A stretch of DNA of 8,576 bases from Chloroflexota bacterium. Its GTDB lineage: Bacteria > Chloroflexota > Dehalococcoidia > Lucifugimonadales > Australimonadaceae. The stretch is taken from assembly GCA_027625205.1 (NCBI GenBank), contig JAQBVZ010000020.1, forward strand, positions 1 through 8,576. Reading direction: 5' to 3'. Every line of letters starts with the position of its first letter. Position 1 is the first letter of the stretch. The notes under the pieces are model-generated. The model made no database searches. It saw only the letters and a list, made by a program, of their open reading frames with translations, and had not been told where the DNA came from. A program made the translations under genes and the position numbers. Shown here one piece after another: positions 5,006-8,576 of this stretch.

Positions 5006-6370
5006 ATGGGACTTCTGAAAGCACTGAGCAAGGTCAGAGGCGGCTACCCCGGCGGCTGGCGTGAATACGCCCGTGGCTACCAGGGCAATAAGACGCCCCC
5101 TTTCCAACAATCGTCAGACCCCAAGGACCGCAGGAGCCTCATCCCGCCAACGGGCCTGCGTGAGTACTGGTACCCCGCGTTGCCCGCAAAAGACATCAGT
5201 TCGAAGAAGCCCGCAGGTCTACGCATGTTAGGAGAGGACCTCACCTTCTTCCGTGACAAAAACGGTGATGTCCAGGCGCTGTGGGACTACTGCCCGCATC
5301 GTGGCGTCTACCTCTCGTGGGGAGATTGCTTCTGGAAAGGCTACCTGAGCTGCCCGTACCACGGCGCAACGTTTGACGGCGACGGCGAGTGTGTGGAGTT
5401 CATCACAGAAGGCCCCGACTCCAAGATGGTGGGACAGCTCAAGGCAAAGAAGTTCCCTACTGTCACGCTTAAGGGCTTGGTTTTCGTCTGGATGGGAGAG
5501 GGTGAGCCCGTTCCTCCGGAGGAGGACATCCCGCCAGAGTTCTTCCAGGAACACGGACAGGTCCTCACGGCCTGGCGCTACTGGGACTGCAACTGGATGG
5601 TGGCTCTGGAGAACGCCTACGACTCTCACGTGGGCTTCATGGTGCACCGCAACTCACTCAGTGGTCTGCGCGGCAGGCTTGGCGTAGCCCCCCGCTCACC
5701 AATAGGCTCCCGCCCGCGAGTGATAGGCAATAAGACAATCGTCCCACTACGGGTCACGGGGACAGGCAAAGAGGATACACGCGCTTATTACAACAAGACC
5801 CAGAAGCAGCCGCTGCAGATGCACTACCCGCGCATCAACGCCAAGTGGCCCAAGTACACGTGGCGCAGGCTGTGGATATGGGCCACTGAGCCTATGGACC
5901 GCAAGATGCTCAAGCTCCCGCTCTTTGAAACCAATGGAGAGTGGATAGGCCAGCGACTCCCAGGCATGGTACGGAATGACTATCGTGACCACATGTACAC
6001 GCGGTGGGTTATCCCCGTGGAGTCAGGCCTGTCACGACTTGTCTACTTCCACTCCGCACGACATAAGACGGCCTTTGGCCGCTTCTACGAGGCTGCCAAG
6101 TTTCACCTGTTCCATAACTTCATCCATCACTTCAACTTCTCCGACCAGGACTACGACGCCCAGCGCTCGGCCCGGTACCAGTACCCCGAATACCTGTCAG
6201 CCACAGACCTTGCAGTGGTGCAACTGCGGAAGCTGGTAACGGAGCACGCTCGCGGCATGACGAAATCTGCTGATATGCCTGAGGTGACAGCTTCTGAGGA
6301 GAGCATGGTGGAGGCGTACCAGGAACTGGAAGCCCAAAGCACCGGCACAACCCCAACCAGCGCCGGTTAG
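5006..6370 (+). CDS. Rieske non-heme iron oxygenase, alpha subunit
   Basis: Enzymes of this family use a [2Fe-2S] Rieske cluster to feed electrons to a mononuclear iron that hydroxylates or demethylates aromatic, steroid or amine substrates. The substrate here cannot be told from sequence. In the 454-aa product, LREYWYPALPAKDI (about 51-64) opens the Rieske domain. The cluster ligands are CPH (Cys96, His98) and CPYH (Cys116, His119). The catalytic domain has LENAYDSHVGFMVHRNS (about 201-217), with Asp206 and likely iron ligands His208 and His214. A third carboxylate ligand is probably in FSDQDYDAQ (Asp380 or Asp382). The spacing Asp-x-His-x5-His differs from the usual Asp-x2-His-x4-His. Start: an ATG at 4979 is in frame but has no ribosome site, while ATG 5006 has GGAGG 4 nt before it and is preferred. 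No ferredoxin or reductase gene is adjacent, so electrons must come from elsewhere. Confidence 0.9.
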   Translation: MGLLKALSKVRGGYPGGWREYARGYQGNKTPPFQQSSDPKDRRSLIPPTGLREYWYPALPAKDISSKKPAGLRMLGEDLTFFRDKNGDVQALWDYCPHRGVYLSWGDCFWKGYLSCPYHGATFDGDGECVEFITEGPDSKMVGQLKAKKFPTVTLKGLVFVWMGEGEPVPPEEDIPPEFFQEHGQVLTAWRYWDCNWMVALENAYDSHVGFMVHRNSLSGLRGRLGVAPRSPIGSRPRVIGNKTIVPLRVTGTGKEDTRAYYNKTQKQPLQMHYPRINAKWPKYTWRRLWIWATEPMDRKMLKLPLFETNGEWIGQRLPGMVRNDYRDHMYTRWVIPVESGLSRLVYFHSARHKTAFGRFYEAAKFHLFHNFIHHFNFSDQDYDAQRSARYQYPEYLSATDLAVVQLRKLVTEHARGMTKSADMPEVTASEESMVEAYQELEAQSTGTTPTSAG

Positions 6371-6546
6371 CAAAACGCAACTGGGAACCCTATCTTGGAA
6401 GAAAGTTTTCCTGCACCCTCCCAAAGAACTTCGCGGACTAGACTCCGCTTGTATGGGTGGCGGACAACTGGACCAGCCCCAATGCCCAAATCGGATGACA
6501 TTACCGGTCAACGGGCTTAGTAAGCCATTGCAGACCAACGAGTTAG
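6371..6546. other. Spacer after the Rieske gene, no recognisable gene
   Basis: All three plus frames were read. They give only unremarkable peptides with no cupin, Rieske or other motif, and the minus strand gives nothing recognisable. The missing N-terminal half of the cupin pseudogene was looked for here and not found. No hairpin followed by a T-run is seen, so no clear terminator for the Rieske gene. Confidence 0.4.
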
Positions 6547-6894
6547 CTAGATAGGCGATCGGCCGGTTTTAGCAATGAAATCCTGCACAGCCACACGTAC
6601 GAAGACCAGACCTACCTGGTATTGGACGGTTAGGCGACCTTCTACGACAAGGACAACATTCCCACCGTTGTCCACCGCGGCGAAGGAATCCTTATGCCCG
6701 CAGGCCGCCAATACCGGTTCCACCAGACCGGCGTTCGTCCGGCGGTGCTGCTACGCATCGGGGGTACCGTGGCGGAGGGTTGGGAACACTACCTGGACGG
6801 TGATGGTAGTCCCCTGGTTGTGAACTACGGGAAGCCTCCGCCGGTAGTGGCACAAGGTCAATTCTGGACTTTAGAGGGAGTGGCGACAGAGTAG
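6547..6894 (+). pseudogene. Truncated cupin-domain protein with in-frame TAG
   Basis: Reading straight through one TAG gives a good cupin barrel. It contains ILHSHTYEDQTYLVLDG (HxH and Glu of motif 1, codons about 6580-6630), the TAG at 6631-6633, then ATFYDKDN, RGEGILMPAGRQYRFHQTG (motif 2) and VLLRIGG. The C-terminal tail ends at 6894. In related proteins the TAG position is usually a Glu, Lys or Gln codon, all one base from TAG. Upstream, the frame is closed by a stop at 6544-6546 and there is no start codon or N-terminal strand, so the first part of the barrel is also lost. The only initiating ATG after the stop (6694) would leave 66 residues, too few for a fold. A role cannot be assigned; cupins of this kind often sit beside catabolic oxygenase genes. 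TAG suppression is unlikely given the missing N terminus. Confidence 0.75.
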
Positions 6895-7040
6895 AGGTTC
6901 TCGTTATCGGCCGAAGCCTAGCAGAAGAGAGGGAGGTGTTTCCCAATTTTGGAATGAGAGGCATCTTCCAGCGGGACCCCCGCGATTCGTTAGGTAGTGT
7001 CAATGAACCTCTGAATTCAAACTCGCTGAAAGCAACAAAG

Positions 7041-7501
7041 ATGGATGAATTAGACAACAAGCTTCGTGAATTGCTGCAATCAGATGCCCGTACTTCGAAC
7101 ATCAAAATGGCAAGCCAGCTCGGTGTCAGTGAAGGTACAGTTCGGCGCCTACTGCAGATTCTGCTTAACGAAAATGTAATTAGGATCGCAGCCATTCCAG
7201 ACCCATCGAAACTGGGGTTTGGCACTACCCGTTGGTGGGGCTCCAGGTGGAACCCAGCGAGGTAAATGATGTCTCCGAGCAACTGACGCACCTGACGGAG
7301 GTGCACTACGTGGCGGAGACGACTGGCGCTTATGACATTTTCATCTGGATTGCCGTTCATTCACCATCTGAACTAATAACATTTTTGCGCAGTACTGTTG
7401 GCTCCATTACTGGTGTGATTCGCTCCGAAACATTCTTGAACCTAGAGATCAAGAAAAACGCGAATGGTCCGGGTTCTTGGGCCGTACCGGATCCCTCGTA
7501 G
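7041..7501 (+). pseudogene. Lrp/AsnC-family transcription regulator, frameshifted
   Basis: Two overlapping reading frames together make one complete Lrp/AsnC regulator. The first (from ATG 7041) is MDELDNKLRELLQSDAR followed by the helix-turn-helix NIKMASQLGVSEGTVRRLLQ and IRIAAIPDPSKLGFGTT. The second continues LVGLQVEPSEVNDVSEQL, HYVAETTGAYDIFIWI and VIRSETFLNLEIKK, the ligand-sensing RAM domain. The switch occurs near 7230. Adding one base there restores a 153-residue protein, the normal family length. As it stands, translation from the first frame stops at 7263-7265, leaving only the DNA-binding half. The domain is otherwise well preserved, so the lesion is recent or is a sequencing error. 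Start 7041 lacks a good Shine-Dalgarno; in-frame upstream starts (GTG 6936, ATG 6954) would add a tail not seen in the family. It may once have regulated the Rieske/cupin locus (inference). Confidence 0.8.
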
Positions 7502-7617
7502 TTAGAATCGCGAACCACATACGAATTCGGTTAGCCTACATTGCATGCGCCGGTCTAACGACAGGGCGCAGGACGCAATCAGCGTCAGTTGAAAGAACCT
7601 TCAACCCGCAACGCATT
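7502..7617. other. Intergenic spacer, nothing recognised
   Basis: No coding frame or RNA gene is seen. A small inverted repeat, GTTGAA/TTCAAC with a 6-nt loop, lies at 7588-7605. It has no T-run on either side and its meaning is unclear. Confidence 0.4.
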
Positions 7618-7645
7618 AAAAAAGGCCCCGGGATGATCCCAGGGC
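7618..7645 (-). terminator. Intrinsic terminator, minus strand
   Basis: On the minus strand, GCCCTGGGA-TCA-TCCCGGGGC forms a 9-bp stem (7625-7645) with one G-U pair and a 3-nt loop, followed by C and TTTTTT (7618-7623). On the plus strand the same position is a C-A mismatch and there is no T-run, so it works in the minus direction only. It lies 27 nt past the TGA that ends the coding-like stretch at 7673-7807 and serves the transcript coming from the right. Confidence 0.82.
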
Positions 7646-7672
7646 TCTAATGTATTGATCCGCGGTTCCCTA

Positions 7673-7807
7673 TCAGGCGAAGGCTTCTGCCTTCATCTCC
7701 TGGTCTAGCTCCTCCGCAAACACTTCGGCGTCAGGAAGGTTGGTCAGGTCCTGCGCCTGCTTTCTCTCATACGTTCTCAGGTGACGCCCAACATGCGCTA
7801 TCGTCGA
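7673..7807 (-). pseudogene. C-terminal coding remnant in frame after the repeat protein
   Basis: Directly after the TAA that ends the acidic-repeat protein, the same frame continues open for 44 codons to a TGA at 7673-7675. It reads GRHLRTYERKQAQDLTNL, then DAEVFAEELDQEMKAEAFA. The codon use and amphipathic Glu/Lys/Ala character look like a real protein C terminus, and a terminator follows at the expected distance. There is no usable start codon (only a GTG at 7723-7725 and an ATG at 7696-7698, both late). It is therefore either the tail of a gene whose front has been lost or, less likely, an extension reached by readthrough of the TAA. I do not recognise the family. Confidence 0.4.
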
Positions 7808-8576
7808 TTAGTCATCATCGTCGTGCTCGTCTTTATCCTTGCTATTACCTTCCCTCGCATCGTCGTCCTCGTCTCTATCCCTGCCATTACCCTCCCTCGC
7901 ATCGTCGTGCTCGTCTTTATCCCTGCCATTACCTTCCTTCGCATCGTGGTCCATCGCGCGCACGTAGTGGTCCATAGCGCGAACCGCATGTCGCCAGGAC
8001 TTCCCGTAGTGCTGAACGGCCTTGTCAGGAGCGCCAGAATCCCGGTCTACGTCGCCCTTGGCCAACTCCTCTTCGGCCTTGGCAAGCTCCTTCTCCACTC
8101 TGGTCTCAACGTCGTCCAAAGTGAGGGATGCTCTCACTTCACCAATTTTGATAAGGGCCAGCAGCCGGTCTGCCTGCACAAGGTAATTGATGGTAACCAT
8201 GGCAGCCTGCGCGGCCTCAGGGCTGAGGGCGTCCTTCTTTCCTTTTTCGGTATCCCTAAGCGCGTGAAGGAGCTCCCGTATTACGCGGCGGCGCTCTTGG
8301 TCAAAGACTTCATCACCCTTCTTGGGATGGAGATGAGAGCCGTCAAGCCATAGTTTGGAGTCCAAAATCTTGGAGATGCCTCGAACTGCATGGGAGACTT
8401 GCTTGGATTCATCCGCATAGGGTTCAAGTCTCAAGAGAGCAATCTCTTTCAGCGCTCTTGGATTCGCCTCAAATGCTTCACCAGGGCTGATGGTAATCTC
8501 CACCCCAGCAATCGTGACCAAAATGGAATCTGTGCTGTCTGCCGAATTCTCAATCAGGAACAGCCCTTCAAAAACC
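7808..8576 (-). CDS. Probable exported protein with acidic repeat tail, C-terminal part (runs off right edge)
   Basis: The frame is open to the window edge, so the true start lies outside. The TTG at 8519-8521 is internal, since the frame upstream still encodes FEGLFLIENSADSTDSI, which looks like the end of a beta-rich domain. The visible 255 residues run as follows: beta-like start (VTIAGVEITI), a helical region with KKGDEVFDQERRRVIRELL, then INYLVQADRLLALIKI and KELAKAEEELAKGDVD, and DKAVQHYGKSWRHAVRAM. The last stretches resemble the helical C-terminal modules (ELAKGD, DKAxxHYKKAWxHA) seen at the end of many secreted bacterial and archaeal proteins. After a small duplication (VRAMDHY, VRAMDHD) come three 14-residue repeats rich in Asp, Glu, Lys and Arg, ending in DDDD. 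No signal peptide can be judged. Function is unknown; surface or extracellular location is an inference. Confidence 0.7.
   Translation of the reverse strand, partial: VFEGLFLIENSADSTDSILVTIAGVEITISPGEAFEANPRALKEIALLRLEPYADESKQVSHAVRGISKILDSKLWLDGSHLHPKKGDEVFDQERRRVIRELLHALRDTEKGKKDALSPEAAQAAMVTINYLVQADRLLALIKIGEVRASLTLDDVETRVEKELAKAEEELAKGDVDRDSGAPDKAVQHYGKSWRHAVRAMDHYVRAMDHDAKEGNGRDKDEHDDAREGNGRDRDEDDDAREGNSKDKDEHDDDD
7820..7945 (-). repeat. Three tandem 42-bp coding repeats (14 aa each)
   Basis: The units encode DAKEGNGRDKDEHD, DAREGNGRDRDEDD and DAREGNSKDKDEHD. Both DNA and protein are conserved, so they arose by recent in-frame duplication. The 42-bp period is a multiple of three, so copy number can change without breaking the frame. 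The spaced acidic residues (DxDED, DKDEHD) could bind cations, though they do not match a classical EF-hand or RTX loop. A 21-bp duplication (VRAMDHY/VRAMDHD) lies immediately upstream in the protein. Confidence 0.85.

Noticed and set aside
5077..5687. Long open frames on both strands inside the Rieske gene
   Set aside because: They are shadows of a GC-rich gene with clear Rieske motifs and have no motifs or start signals of their own.
6971..6983. GCGGG-ACC-CCCGC hairpin as a terminator
   Set aside because: The stem is only 5 bp and no T-run follows on either strand.
6692..7360. 222-codon open frame on the minus strand across the cupin and Lrp remnants
   Set aside because: The plus strand shows clear cupin and Lrp/AsnC motifs here; the minus peptide is Ser/Arg/Pro-rich with no recognisable domain.
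7820..7945. CRISPR-like array
   Set aside because: The 42-bp units are directly adjacent with no unique spacers and stay in one coding frame.
7781..8353. 190-codon plus-strand frame with hydrophobic repeats (VLVFIPAITF) as a membrane protein
   Set aside because: It is the antisense of the acidic 14-aa repeats; Asp/Glu codons read backwards give Ile/Val/Leu codons. The minus strand has better protein features and a terminator.

Overview
The window looks like a chromosomal segment of a free-living bacterium with GC content in the mid-50s percent. The best taxonomic guess is Chloroflexota, Dehalococcoidia/SAR202-like. That guess is inferred from the combination of a DUF177-rpmF-fabD-nusB-acpP cluster, a split methylmalonyl-CoA mutase small subunit with its epimerase, a solitary Rieske oxygenase, and the sequence style of the proteins. 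No rRNA, tRNA, CRISPR array or insertion sequence is visible.

Positions 1-4842 are all on the minus strand and carry housekeeping genes. From the left edge they are: the first 28 codons of ribonuclease J (running off the window), a type-4 uracil-DNA glycosylase, then a compact cluster transcribed right to left: yceD/DUF177, rpmF (L32), fabD, nusB, acpP. A near-perfect sigma-70 promoter (TTGACA, 19 bp, TATAAT) lies just upstream of yceD. nusB and acpP overlap in a TAATG, so translation is probably coupled. The cluster ties ribosome synthesis (DUF177, L32, NusB) to fatty-acid initiation (FabD, ACP). Upstream of it is a second minus-strand group: methylmalonyl-CoA epimerase, the B12-binding subunit of methylmalonyl-CoA mutase (4-nt overlap), and a small cysteine-rich protein of unknown function. 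The first two belong to propionyl-CoA/succinyl-CoA interconversion.

At about 4843-4978 transcription diverges, and a plus-strand Rieske non-heme iron oxygenase alpha subunit follows. Its Rieske cluster ligands are intact, but the spacing of the first mononuclear-iron histidine is unusual. Downstream of it the DNA looks degraded. A cupin protein lacks its N-terminal half and has an in-frame TAG, and an Lrp/AsnC-type regulator is broken by a one-base frameshift. Both could be genuine decay or assembly errors.

The right end (7618-8576) is minus strand again. It holds the C-terminal part of a probable exported protein ending in three acidic 14-residue repeats. After its TAA stop, about 44 more codons of coding-like sequence continue in the same frame and end just before a strong intrinsic terminator.

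I see no clearly new multi-gene system. The most interesting points are the decaying Rieske-cupin-regulator locus, the unusual Rieske triad spacing, the Cys-to-His change at an Fe-S ligand of the glycosylase, the acidic repeat tail with an in-frame remnant behind it, and the unrecognised cysteine-rich protein.
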